From NCBI GenBank assembly GCA_964419545.1, contig CAYQQU010000022.1, positions 1 to 64,000 on the forward strand: a stretch of 64,000 bases of DNA, written 5' to 3'. A program made the translations under genes and the position numbers. The notes under the pieces were generated by a model, which was not told the DNA's origin, made no database searches, and worked only from the letters and a program-made list of their open reading frames with translations. How positions within the stretch are numbered: position 1 is the first letter of the stretch; every line of letters begins with the position of its first letter. This document shows positions 16,001 to 23,910 of the stretch, piece by piece. This DNA comes from CAYQQU01 sp964419545. GTDB lineage: Bacteria > Bacteroidota > Bacteroidia > Chitinophagales > Saprospiraceae.

Positions 16001-18347
16001 GAGCGTCTTCACCATTCAACTCACCGCCACCAACGAATGCGGAGAAGGCTCGGTATCCAAAGAGATCACCGTCTATCCGCCCGACGTGGAAGCCTTCATC
16101 GAGATGGACACCCTGGCCGGTTGCCCGCCCTTTACCGTAGCGCCACAGTCTTTCAGCACACCGGGCGCTATTCCCAGCTGGGAAGTAATCGGTCCCGACG
16201 GCCAGATCACCGGCGGCGACGGGGACCATCCGGAATTCTCGCTGCCCGATCCGGGCCTCTACACCATCATTCTTTACGCTTCGCGCTGCGGTACCGACAG
16301 CGACACCGCGCAGGTGGAAGTACTGCCGGCGCCGGAATTGATCTACGAACACAAAGCCACCGTTTGCCTCGGCGACACTATCGCCTTTCAAAATACTTCC
16401 CCGCAGGTCGGCGGCAGCCTCTGGACGTTTGGCGACGGCAATACCAGCACGATTTTCAGCCCCGTACACGTCTACGATACGGCAGATGTTTTCACTATCA
16501 CCTACACTGCGCAGTCGCTGATCAACAACTGCCCGGCCACCGACAGCAGCGAAGTGACCGTCTACGACCTGCCCCAGAACGCGTTGAGCCCGGCCGTCAC
16601 CGCCGACTGCCCGCCCCTGGAAGTGGCGTTCTCCAACCAAACTACCGGCGCGGGGCCATTTGACTACTTCTGGGATTTCGGGGACGGCTCCGACCCGTCG
16701 CTCGCCGCAGCGCCCGTGCACGTCTTCGAGGCGACAGGAGACTATACAGTTCGCATGATCGCTTTCGACCAGGGGACCGGTTGTTATAGCGATACGAGTA
16801 CCGCGACGGTCATGGTGTATCCCGAGCCGGTCAGTCAATTTGCTTTGTCGGATGACCGCTTCTGTCTGGGCTACGATACCCTGCGGGCCGTCGACCAATC
16901 CGTCGGCGCGGTCGGCCGGGAATGGCGCATCGGCGGGAACAGCTATTCGGGGGCGGAAGTGGTAGTCGCGCCGGAGGCGGTGGGCGACTTCACCGCCCAG
17001 CTCATCGTCAACAACAGCTTCGGCTGCCTGGACACCAGCCAACGGGCGTACACCGTGCTGACTTCCCCGGTCGCCGCTTTCACGCCCCTGCCGCCCGCCG
17101 TCTGCGTCGGCGACAGCATTCGCTTCCAAAACCAATCCCAATTCAGCGACGGCTACTTGTGGGATTTCGGCAACGATACCGGCGCCACCGAAGAGGCGCC
17201 GATCCGCATTTTCGAGACTGCGGGGACCTACCCCGTCTCTCTGACCGCTACCTCGGAGAACGGCTGCCCCGATTCGACCGTGGTGGGAAGCGTAACCATC
17301 CATCCCAAGCCCGTCGCCGCTTTTTCGATCGACCGGCCCTTCGTCTGCGGCGCGCCGCTGGAAGTGATGCTGGAGAACAACTCCACCGGCAACCTCGAGA
17401 ACCGGTGGCAGTTCGGCGACGGCGGCGTCTCTGCTGAACGCAACCCGGTATACGTTTACGAGCAAGCCGGCTTGTACGAGATCGAGCTGCTGGTCATCAC
17501 CGACCAGGGCTGCCGGGATACCGCCCGCCGGGAAATCGACGTCTTCGGCGAGCCGGTGGCCGAGGCGACGATCGAACCGGCCCTGCTCTGCGCCGGAGAG
17601 ACCGCTACGCTAACCGCCGCACCGACCGATGCGGTGCGCTACGAATGGTATTTACCGCCCAGCCTGCAGCCAGATACCGGGCGCATCCTGTCGTTTACGC
17701 CCGAGCAGGCCGGCGCGTACGACTTCCGCCTGGTCGCGGTCTACAACGACCAGTGCCGCGATACCCTGGACCTGCCCCAGGCCGTCACCGCTTTCGAGCA
17801 GCCCCTGGCCGAATTCGACTTCATCGCCGACGAATCGGAGAACCGGATCGGCGAAGTGCGCTTCCTCAACGAATCCGAAAACGCCACCGATTATTTCTGG
17901 GACCTGGGCGACGGCGCGACGTCCACCGAGCCGGAGCCCTTCCACGAATACGACATCAACCGCGAGATCATGGTCCAGCTGATCGCCTACCACCGCAACG
18001 ACGGGCTTTTCCTGTGTACGGATACCATCGTCCGGCCGGTGGCGCCCGAGTGGATCGTCAGTTTTGAAGTACCCAACGCTGTCTCTCCCGATTACGGCGA
18101 GCCGCAGGTGCGGGTGTTCGGCGCGGTAGGCTCCGGCGTGGCTTCCTATACCCTGGAGGTTTTTTCCCCTTTCGGCCAGGCCATCTGGCGGACCAGCGAG
18201 CTGGAAGACGGCCACCCGACCGGCCGCTGGGACGGCACGCACCGCGGGGAGCCCGTTCAGCAGGGAGCCTATACCTGGCGGGCGGAGGTGTTTTTTGTGA
18301 ACGGAGAAAAGCGGGAGCTACGGGGTACGGTGACGGTGTTGCGGTAA
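13017..18347 (+). CDS. giant PKD-repeat surface protein with divergent type B T9SS C-terminal domain
   Basis: The protein has 1776 residues from ATG 13017; this start gives the signal peptide MEKRLLLCFFWLCGQIFPLTGQ (a TTG at 13005 would add four residues). At least seven PKD domains show WDFGD-like cores (YLWDFGDGTTS, YLWDFGDNTTG, SLWTFGDGNTS, YFWDFGDGSD, YLWDFGNDTG, NRWQFGDGG, YFWDLGDGATS). Residues about 380-750 hold five copies of another beta-domain with the core WSGPG(V/I) or a variant. The last ~95 residues (VPNAVSPDYG ... RTSELEDGHPTGRWDGTHRG ... GAYTWRAEVFF) resemble the gliding-motility type B sorting domain, but the usual 'FSPNGDG.ND' is altered. It is probably secreted by T9SS with the adjacent PorP/SprF protein and acts as an adhesin or surface filament. 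Confidence 0.88.
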   Translation: MEKRLLLCFFWLCGQIFPLTGQEIICPSVDCGNLNVNFNNEGEVVFCEGSTITLINESAPGFDFFIIEWGDGVVDTLDTYDNPQHQYDIPDSLVCETPQTAFSVNFTGIALCDEGNSCQSGSYEFGIRPEPRAAFSVPQTLCVNTAFSPIYDSCHAESYLWDFGDGTTSTDPDPDHQYATPGQYTITQMVENGCGSDVFTRTVEVVGEPEAAFTASDEDGGCVGTVVHFSDQSNEFSASVWDISPDEPGDWEFTDTLMTLGSDTISVQFLRPITYTVTLTASNVCGNDTEELVLDFEEAPDVELEAPAPACDQATFTAADLGFAISGPYTGISWNFENGDPDTGSDEDFGAVTFEQSGTVILTVTGACGDLEQSVDVVIAENTDITLPTDLEYCSGSSPDTLSAMPGDGEWSGPGVSSDGVFDPASVDPGAYTLTYALNNPPCSNSEEVTITVQESTLLTVPDRIFCIDSPADTLQADPPGGSWSGPGIVDGDAGLFDPAQAGPSPFDPIVYTYIDDNGCEVAATPDITVEVLPVLTLPDSLSLCLSDVDVDLADATGISAEPDDGQFTWAGAGIIDPGGTFNAQEGSLGEGTYELFVTYLRNECSVSDTIAVTLTEDEALVIDPVEPLCLSDGDYQLTTNLTGGVWSGPGVDPQTGTIDLEAAGDGVFDYTYVYQAGTSCMQSGSTPVEIIDAAQGLSAGADEAACEGPATFTLSGGSPANGAWSGPGIVDAAAGTIDLAQLTPGESYTYNYCVESQQVAGCSACDTKTLTFNPKPAAGFSFDGTPCINTVFTLTPDQPGLDYLWDFGDNTTGNEENPTHTYADSGTYVLTLIIITEANCRDTADQELYITNPPTADFALNEDEGCAPFTLDLDNNSFGDDITQQWIINGDTIAGGDPPAYVLDSLADDTTFPILLEVTNLCGTVADLDSVLVRPYPLVDFGINIDEGCSPFSTGINNITLGNPDNFFWQLGPDSTSTEFEPVLPDFTTPDDSVSVFTIQLTATNECGEGSVSKEITVYPPDVEAFIEMDTLAGCPPFTVAPQSFSTPGAIPSWEVIGPDGQITGGDGDHPEFSLPDPGLYTIILYASRCGTDSDTAQVEVLPAPELIYEHKATVCLGDTIAFQNTSPQVGGSLWTFGDGNTSTIFSPVHVYDTADVFTITYTAQSLINNCPATDSSEVTVYDLPQNALSPAVTADCPPLEVAFSNQTTGAGPFDYFWDFGDGSDPSLAAAPVHVFEATGDYTVRMIAFDQGTGCYSDTSTATVMVYPEPVSQFALSDDRFCLGYDTLRAVDQSVGAVGREWRIGGNSYSGAEVVVAPEAVGDFTAQLIVNNSFGCLDTSQRAYTVLTSPVAAFTPLPPAVCVGDSIRFQNQSQFSDGYLWDFGNDTGATEEAPIRIFETAGTYPVSLTATSENGCPDSTVVGSVTIHPKPVAAFSIDRPFVCGAPLEVMLENNSTGNLENRWQFGDGGVSAERNPVYVYEQAGLYEIELLVITDQGCRDTARREIDVFGEPVAEATIEPALLCAGETATLTAAPTDAVRYEWYLPPSLQPDTGRILSFTPEQAGAYDFRLVAVYNDQCRDTLDLPQAVTAFEQPLAEFDFIADESENRIGEVRFLNESENATDYFWDLGDGATSTEPEPFHEYDINREIMVQLIAYHRNDGLFLCTDTIVRPVAPEWIVSFEVPNAVSPDYGEPQVRVFGAVGSGVASYTLEVFSPFGQAIWRTSELEDGHPTGRWDGTHRGEPVQQGAYTWRAEVFFVNGEKRELRGTVTVLR

Positions 18348-18378
18348 GCCTTTCGATATTTTGAGTACATCGGAAATA

Positions 18379-18442
18379 TCGCCCGCCTGCGCGAACGCAG
18401 GCCTGGCAGCGGTTATGACGAAGAACCCATAACAATCCGGGC
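18379..18442 (-). repeat. REP-like repeat with CCCGGATT end, partial copy
   Basis: On the minus strand it begins gcccggattgttatggg, continues ttcttcgtca, and includes gcgttcgcgcagg and gggcgata. It aligns with the first ~60 bases of the copy at 23640. It lies between the PKD gene and paralogue A2. Confidence 0.6.
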
Positions 18443-18477
18443 TAATTTCAAAAAAATTAAAAATTTTCCTCCCCGCC

Positions 18478-18492
18478 ACGGGTCCCTCCCCG
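18478..18492 (+). promoter_or_regulatory. conserved upstream motif, copy 2
   Basis: ACGGGTCCCTCCCCG is identical to the 15-mer at 10424-10438 and lies the same 57 bases before its paralogue's start codon. Confidence 0.5.
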
Positions 18493-18549
18493 CCTTTCCG
18501 CCCACCTATTACCGTAAGCACGATTAATTCACAAAAAAATACCTCAATC

Positions 18550-19029
18550 ATGTTTCAGTTGAATTTCACCAAGTTCGTTTGTTCGCTCATTGCGGTTGTA
18601 ATGATGAGCTTCTCCGCCCAGGCGCATCCGGCCGCCACGCCGATCACCCTGCGCGCCGGCACGCCGGTATCGCTGACGCTCAACCAGACGGTGAGCTCGC
18701 AGGACGTGCAGGTCGGCAACGTCGTCGAATTCATGGTGCGCAGCAACGTCACCGTCAACGGCCAGGTAGTGATCGCCGCCGGCAGCATCGCCGAAGGCAT
18801 CGTCAAGCACGTGGAAAACCCCTGCCACAAAGGTTGCGACGCCAAATGCGCCAAGCTGGAGATCGTCGTGGAAACGGTACAGGCCGTCGACGGGCAGCGC
18901 GTTTACGTGCGCAGCATCCCCTTCGTGGTCAAAGGCGAATGCTGCGGCCGCTGCAACGAGCCGGCAATCGCCAACATCGGCGCCACCGTGAGCGCCCGCG
19001 TACAGAACGACACCAACATCAACGCCTGA
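18550..19029 (+). CDS. small secreted cysteine-bearing paralogue A2
   Basis: The protein has 159 residues with a signal peptide (FVCSLIAVVMMSFSAQAHP). It is nearly the same as A1: LRAGTPVSLTLNQTVSSQDVQVGNVVEFMVRSNVTVNGQVVIAAGSIAEG, a NPCHKGCDAKCAK cluster, the AVDGQRVYVRSIPF strand, KGECCGRCNEP and a VSARVQNDTNINA tail. All six mature cysteines of A1 are kept, so they are under selection. Its B partner starts 282 bases downstream at 19312, with a small GAGAGG/CCTCTC hairpin in between (19171-19189). The function is unknown. Confidence 0.75.
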   Translation: MFQLNFTKFVCSLIAVVMMSFSAQAHPAATPITLRAGTPVSLTLNQTVSSQDVQVGNVVEFMVRSNVTVNGQVVIAAGSIAEGIVKHVENPCHKGCDAKCAKLEIVVETVQAVDGQRVYVRSIPFVVKGECCGRCNEPAIANIGATVSARVQNDTNINA

Positions 19030-19311
19030 TCGGAAATTGCCCGTACGCTCCTCATTCGTTTGACAACAAAAAACCAAAAGCAGCGGAGGGGAAGACGCCG
19101 ACGGACTCATGACTTATGACAGAACAAAGACTTACGGCATTCAAGTGATTTTGGTTGGGAACCGAGGGTCGAGAGGAAAAACGCCTCTCCCCTCCTCCTC
19201 CCGGCGCCAAAGCGAAGGCCAAAGTTTTCACCCGGAAAAATCATAGTCCTGACGACCGATCCGCGTCCTGCTCTTCCGCGCCCTTTTTTCACCGCAAAAT
19301 CAATCAACACC

Positions 19312-19791
19312 ATGAAAAAGTTCATCCTTTTCGCTTTCGCACTCAGCCTCTTCGCCTTCGAAATGACCGCCGCTCCGGCGCCGGCCGCCGGCGAAACCAG
19401 CACTTTCGCTTTCGGCCGCAAGGTCATGCTGCGCTCCGGCACGCTGGTCCTGCTCCAGCTCGATGAGCAGATCCAGTCCAGCCGGATGACCGTCGGCCAG
19501 ATGGTGAAGTTCAAAGTCACCACCGACGTCATCGTCGACGGCCGCATCGCCATCCGCACCGGCGCCCTGGCTTACGGCCGCGTGAAGAACGTCGCCCAGT
19601 CGACCTACAACAATGCTGAAGAGATCACTTTCGAAGTCAAAACCGTACAGGCCGTCGACGGCCAGCAGGTCGCCCTCAACGGCGCCGAGCAGATCCTGAA
19701 AGGCGCTTATCCGAACCAGGGCACCACTGCTCCTTCGGGCGCCACCATCTCGGCAACGGTGATGAACGACGTCGAGATCAAAACCAACTAG
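19312..19791 (+). CDS. small secreted paralogue B2 (cysteine-free partner)
   Basis: The protein has 159 residues with a signal peptide (MKKFILFAFALSLFAFEMTAAPA). The core LRSGTLVLLQLDEQIQSSRMTVGQMVKFKVTTDVIVDGRIAIRTGALAYGRVKNV, the TYNNAEEITFEVKTVQAVDGQQVAL segment and the tail ISATVMNDVEIKTN closely match B1. It is the second gene of the A2-B2 pair and is followed by a classical terminator at 19836. The long spacer to A2 suggests it may have its own promoter. Confidence 0.75.
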   Translation: MKKFILFAFALSLFAFEMTAAPAPAAGETSTFAFGRKVMLRSGTLVLLQLDEQIQSSRMTVGQMVKFKVTTDVIVDGRIAIRTGALAYGRVKNVAQSTYNNAEEITFEVKTVQAVDGQQVALNGAEQILKGAYPNQGTTAPSGATISATVMNDVEIKTN

Positions 19792-19835
19792 CACTACCCA
19801 AGATTTTATCCCGTAAACACGGACGCTTTTTCCTG

Positions 19836-19864
19836 AGCCGGGGGAGTTTTCTCCCGGCTTTTTT
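19836..19864 (+). terminator. intrinsic terminator after B2
   Basis: AGCCGGGGGAG, a TTTT loop and CTCCCGGCT are followed by a run of T residues, a textbook hairpin plus U tract 44 bases after the B2 stop. Confidence 0.85.
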
Positions 19865-19892
19865 CTTTCCGACTATTTTAAAATCTCCAAAT

Positions 19893-20285
19893 ATGAACCC
19901 GATAACTTTCGCCGGACAACGGCTCTTCCTCATCGCCCTGCCTCTGTTGTTTTGTTGTTGCGAAAAGGCGGAAACCATAGCCCCTGCCCCGCTACGAGAG
20001 TCACCGGTCGCACAGACGAACGCGGACGCCCTCCCCCAACACCTCCGGCCGCTGCTGGAGGCCATGAGCGCCGCAGAAGTCGCCCGCCTGCGCGAAGCAG
20101 CGGCGACCAGCCGGGATATCCACCCCTATCTGCGGGATTACCTGCTGGGAATCGTGGCCATCCGCTTCGAAGCCGTATTGTACGATAGCCTGAACGAATG
20201 GCGGGAAGCCGCGCCGGATGACCGGCTGCTGTGCGGCGCGATCGAGAAGATGAGGGCCGTGATGGCCCGGCAGCCGCGTTGCTGA
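19893..20285 (+). CDS. small lipoprotein, function unknown
   Basis: The protein has 130 residues. The N-terminus (RLFLIALPLLFCCCEKAE) ends in a lipobox-like LLFCC, so it is probably a lipoprotein. The mature part is helical and charged (LRPLLEAMSAAEVARLREAAATSRDIHPYLRDYLLGIVAIRFEAVLYDSLNEW), with cysteines at LLCGA and the last residue. I recognise no domain. It sits between paralogue pairs 2 and 3 on the same strand and may belong with them. Confidence 0.6.
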   Translation: MNPITFAGQRLFLIALPLLFCCCEKAETIAPAPLRESPVAQTNADALPQHLRPLLEAMSAAEVARLREAAATSRDIHPYLRDYLLGIVAIRFEAVLYDSLNEWREAAPDDRLLCGAIEKMRAVMARQPRC

Positions 20286-20377
20286 GCGCTAATAACGCCC
20301 TCCGCTGGTCCCAGTCTCCCAACTGGGACCAGCGGAAAAAATCGAAGGTCTTTCCCTCTAAAAATAACCCTCCCCAA

Positions 20378-20389
20378 ACGGGTACCCCG
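20378..20389 (+). promoter_or_regulatory. shortened conserved upstream motif, copy 3
   Basis: ACGGGTACCCCG is a shorter relative of the 15-mer at 10424 and 18478 and lies 55 bases before the start of A3. Confidence 0.35.
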
Positions 20390-20444
20390 CGGCCATCTGC
20401 TCCACTTACAGATGTAAGATTCATTGATAAAAAACACTGCCGCC

Positions 20445-20903
20445 ATGATTTACCGAGCCACCCTTTTCACCCTTTGTTTTTTCGCCCTGCTGACCGAAAG
20501 CCGCGCCCATGCCCAGACGCCGGTCACCGTCTACGCCGGCACGCCGGTATACCTGGAGTTGAACCAGCACGTCAGCTCGGCCGAGTTGGAAGTGGGATAC
20601 ACCGTTGAGTTTCTGGTGCGCAGCAATGTGACGGTCGACGGCAAGGTGGTGATCGCCGCCGGCAGCATTGCCGAGGGGCGCGTCACCCGGCTGGTAAAAG
20701 CCTGCGGCCGCCGCTGCAACGAACGCTGCCCCCTCATCGTGATCAACGCCGAGAGCGTACAGGCCGTCGACGGGCAGCGCATCTACCTGCGCAGCATCCC
20801 CTTCAAGGTGAAGGGCGACTGCTACAACGGCCAGCCGGCCAAAGCGCCGCTGGGGTCGGCCGTGAGCGCCCGGATTTTGAATAATATCAAAGTTAACGCA
20901 TAA
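20445..20903 (+). CDS. small secreted cysteine-bearing paralogue A3 (diverged)
   Basis: The protein has 152 residues from the ATG at 20445, with a signal peptide (LFTLCFFALLTESRAHAQ); a TTG at 20424 is less likely. The core VYAGTPVYLELNQHVSSAELEVGYTVEFLVRSNVTVDGKVVIAAGSIAEGRV, the C-x3-C-x3-C cluster (KACGRRCNERCPL) and AVDGQRIYLRSIPF are kept. The second cluster is reduced to one cysteine (KGDCYNG). Only 12 bases separate it from B3, so this pair is certainly co-transcribed. It looks like the most diverged of the three pairs. Confidence 0.75.
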   Translation: MIYRATLFTLCFFALLTESRAHAQTPVTVYAGTPVYLELNQHVSSAELEVGYTVEFLVRSNVTVDGKVVIAAGSIAEGRVTRLVKACGRRCNERCPLIVINAESVQAVDGQRIYLRSIPFKVKGDCYNGQPAKAPLGSAVSARILNNIKVNA

Positions 20904-20915
20904 AACCATTTGATC

Positions 20916-21365
20916 ATGAAGCCGTTTTTCCTACTCCCGTTTTTTATGCTGCTGAGCCTGATGCACACCAGCGCTGCAAACTTACCCGGTTGTAAGGTCG
21001 ACCTCCCGGCAGGCGCCGTCGTCCTGCTGGAAGTCACCGAACAGCTCGCCTCCGAAAAGGTGACCGTAGGGCAACTCGTCAAATGCCAGGTCATCGCCGA
21101 CGTTGTCGTCGACGGCAAAGTGGTGATCCGCACCGGCGCCGTCGCCACCGCCCGCGTCAAGCGCATCGCGCCGACCACCTACAACCAGGCCGAGACGCTG
21201 ACCCTGACCGCCCACAGCGCCCGCGCCGTCGACGGTCAGATGATCGCCCTCCATAGCGGCGACCAGTCGATCAAAGGCGATTTTCCCAACCAGCCCGCTC
21301 GCGTGCGCATCGGTACGCCCCTGCAGGCTAATGTGGTGAACAACTACCAGATCTGCGGGAACTGA
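20916..21365 (+). CDS. small secreted paralogue B3
   Basis: The protein has 149 residues from ATG 20916, with a signal peptide (MKPFFLLPFFMLLSLMHTSAA). The core LPAGAVVLLEVTEQLASEKVTVGQLVKCQVIADVVVDGKVVIRTGAVATARVKRI, then TYNQAETLTLTAHSARAVDGQMIAL, follows the B pattern. Unlike B1 and B2 it has three cysteines (PGCKV, LVKCQV, and QICGN at the C-terminus). It is the downstream gene of the A3-B3 operon. Confidence 0.7.
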   Translation: MKPFFLLPFFMLLSLMHTSAANLPGCKVDLPAGAVVLLEVTEQLASEKVTVGQLVKCQVIADVVVDGKVVIRTGAVATARVKRIAPTTYNQAETLTLTAHSARAVDGQMIALHSGDQSIKGDFPNQPARVRIGTPLQANVVNNYQICGN

Positions 21366-21481
21366 GCCCGGCTCCGGGTGCAGCTTAGCGCTCCGCCCGG
21401 AGTTTACCTTCCCGCAGCCAAAAACTAAAATTCACTTCCCAGACCACCCCACATTTTCAAGGAATTGCTTTTTTTTGAAGC

Positions 21482-23614
21482 ATGAGACCGATATTCCTTC
21501 TATGGCTGCTTTGCTTGCTGGGCGCCCGCCTGCTGCCTGGTCAGTCCCTCGTCGACGCTTTCTTCGATGACGTTGAAATGCGGATCGACACGAGCCGCTA
21601 CCGGTGGTCTGAACACCGGATCGATTGGCAGGGGGATCCCCACCTCTGGTTTGCCTACCGGGAAAACGAGGCGGTGGCGGAGTTCCGCTTTTACCCCGCC
21701 GGCTACCCCAATATCAGAGCGCTTACGCTGGCGCCCTCCGGCGACTTCTCGGTGGTAGACAGCTTAGTGCGGATCAACGACGCCTACTATCGCCTGAAGA
21801 TCAGGTTCAACCATATCACCAATACGGATTTTCTGCAACTGCTCCTCCGCGTACAAACCCGGCCCGGCGCAGAGCCGACGCTGGTCCCCCTGCCGCTTTT
21901 TCCGGTCACCCGCACCCGGGTCAGCTTACAACAGGTCTCCGAAGAGCTTTTCATCGGCGAGGAACGGGTATTCGAATTGCAGACGGATAACATCGACAAC
22001 ATCCGCCTCCAGCGCCGGTGGCGACGCGGCGGCGAGGTCAACTACCGGCTCACCCGACAACAAGACCGGCTGCTGCTGCACGTACTTCCGGAGGAGACGG
22101 GGCAGAAGACCCTGGAACTGAACCTGGCTACCCGCAAGCCTTTTCTGCGCGACTCCCTGACCCCGGCTTTTCAGCTGCCGCCCGTCGATCATCCGTTTCT
22201 GGTTAAACCCGCCAAGCTGGCCTTCCTCAACGTCCGTCCTTTTCAGGTGGTGCTGAACGACGAAAACCGGGGCAAGGGCATCGAAATGGAGATGGACTAC
22301 GGCGAGGGCCTGGAACTCGAAAAGACCTACCGGCTGGAGGCCCAGGAACGGCCGGGCGGCGCGCTGATCGCCGAGATCTTTACCCGCAACGTGCTGGCCA
22401 ACGGAAAAGTACTGTGCTGGCTGCGCCTCTACGATTTTCACCGGCGGGGGGCGGGCTATTTGTACATCAAAGACGGCGATGAGGCCCGCTATATAACCAA
22501 TATGCATATCGTACCGGAAACCCGCATCCAACAGATCAAGCTGTTGCGCGAAGGCGAAGAATGGAAAGCCGACCGACAGGTTTTTCCGGGAGAACGTATC
22601 GGCATCCGGCTGGAAGGCGTCGAGTTGCAACGCGCCAACCTGAGCTTCGAAGGGTTGACCAATGTAGAACGGGACACCCTGGCCAGCAATGCCGATGCGC
22701 TGGTTTTCTGGGCCGAAACGCCGATCGACATTCCGAAACGCAACCTCCAGATCTTCAACAACAACCAACCTACCGGGCAATCGCTGCGGGTTAAAGAATA
22801 CGAACGGCCCCGCCCCCTCGATTTCGTCCAGATCCAATACGGCGAAACAAAAAGCAACCTGCTGGATATCGACAAGCTGGTGTTCGTGGAAGAAGCGCTC
22901 GACGACATTCTGCTCTGCTTCCAACCCGACCAGATCGACCGCGACCGCCTCTACGGCCCCCAGCACCTCACGGTAGAATTAGAGATCCGCGACCAGCGGG
23001 GGCAGCTCGTCGATCAGCGCACCCTGCCCCGACTGAAAATATGCCCCGGCGAAACATCGCCCCGGTCCGGATTTTACGAAAACGGGAAATGCCGGACCGA
23101 CGACCTCAGCCTCAATCGCTATCTGCGCAAAAGGATATTCGACCTGGACCCGTGGTCGACCGTCCGGATCACCGTCCGCCACCGCGAGGGAGCGTACCCG
23201 GAAGAAGGCTACAGCCACACCTCCGAGTTTGTCCTGTTTCGGTCGGTCAGCTTCGACATCGACGTTTCCTTCCCTGCCGGTTTGGTCATCAAGCGGCTCG
23301 CGGAACCCGGTTTCGGCAACCTCGGCGGCATCAGCATGGCGATGATCGCCCAGTTCAGCTTCTACCAAAAGAAAAAGATCGCCAAAGCCAAACCCTATAA
23401 GTTCGGGATGGGTTTCCTGGCGCTCAACGCTTTTAATTTCAATGAAGATAACGACAACCGCGATGTGGGCCTCGTCGCGCTGGCCAGTTTGTATCCCATC
23501 CGCACCAAGTATTCGAGCCGCTTATCTTTTCCGCTCTATGCCGGCGGCGGGTATTTTTTGTCCGAACAGAAATGGTTCCTGCTATTGGGGCCCGGGATAA
23601 GGATCCGGTTGTAA
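21482..23614 (+). CDS. exported protein of unknown function, probable C-terminal membrane beta-strands
   Basis: The protein has 710 residues with a signal peptide (MRPIFLLWLLCLLGARLLPGQ). I recognise no named family. The body is beta-rich; a segment at about residues 215-420 (VRPFQVVLNDENRGKGIEMEMDYGEGLELEKTYRLEAQ ... FEGLTNVERDTLASNADALVFWAETP) looks like stacked Ig-like domains. The last ~100 residues (GNLGGISMAMIAQFSFYQKKK ... RLSFPLYAGGGYFLSEQKWFLLLGPGIRIRL) have the alternating pattern and terminal aromatic/arginine ending of outer-membrane strands. It may form a small barrel or associate with one. It follows the paralogue pairs on the same strand. Confidence 0.65.
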   Translation: MRPIFLLWLLCLLGARLLPGQSLVDAFFDDVEMRIDTSRYRWSEHRIDWQGDPHLWFAYRENEAVAEFRFYPAGYPNIRALTLAPSGDFSVVDSLVRINDAYYRLKIRFNHITNTDFLQLLLRVQTRPGAEPTLVPLPLFPVTRTRVSLQQVSEELFIGEERVFELQTDNIDNIRLQRRWRRGGEVNYRLTRQQDRLLLHVLPEETGQKTLELNLATRKPFLRDSLTPAFQLPPVDHPFLVKPAKLAFLNVRPFQVVLNDENRGKGIEMEMDYGEGLELEKTYRLEAQERPGGALIAEIFTRNVLANGKVLCWLRLYDFHRRGAGYLYIKDGDEARYITNMHIVPETRIQQIKLLREGEEWKADRQVFPGERIGIRLEGVELQRANLSFEGLTNVERDTLASNADALVFWAETPIDIPKRNLQIFNNNQPTGQSLRVKEYERPRPLDFVQIQYGETKSNLLDIDKLVFVEEALDDILLCFQPDQIDRDRLYGPQHLTVELEIRDQRGQLVDQRTLPRLKICPGETSPRSGFYENGKCRTDDLSLNRYLRKRIFDLDPWSTVRITVRHREGAYPEEGYSHTSEFVLFRSVSFDIDVSFPAGLVIKRLAEPGFGNLGGISMAMIAQFSFYQKKKIAKAKPYKFGMGFLALNAFNFNEDNDNRDVGLVALASLYPIRTKYSSRLSFPLYAGGGYFLSEQKWFLLLGPGIRIRL

Positions 23615-23639
23615 GGCACTTCTTCCGTTCTACATTTTC

Positions 23640-23878
23640 ACCCGGATTATTCATGGGTTCTTCGTCAGGACGGCTGACATGCTTGCGTTCGCGCAGGAGG
23701 GCGATACGGCGGCGCCGGCCTGCAGCAGGTAGGTGTTTCCAGATACGGTGAGTGAGCGGGGCAGTTTAGCTTCGCAATATTCGCAAGACCGGCGCCCCGG
23801 TTGGCGCCGGTCGTGGAAAAACAGGCCCCACAGCAAAAGGGCCCGGCAGCCATATAAAATAACGTCCGATAACCGGGC
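23640..23878 (+). repeat. REP-like repeat with CCCGGATTATTCATGG start, long copy
   Basis: It begins ACCCGGATTATTCATGG, shares ttcttcgtca and gcgttcgcgcagg with the 18379-18442 copy, and shares cagatacggt..tgagcgggg with the 141-bp copy at 5315. The right end (ataaccgggct) is only a weak inverted match. It fills most of the gap between the 710-residue protein gene and the GH3 gene. Confidence 0.6.
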
Positions 23879-23910
23879 TATTTTCATTTATTTTGTAAAA
23901 AAGTAGAACC

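Noticed and set aside
15360..17465. 701-residue open frame on the minus strand inside the PKD gene
   Set aside because: It is opposite a clearly coding gene with domain content; GC-rich codon bias leaves long antisense frames. Its translation shows no domain, signal or repeat logic.
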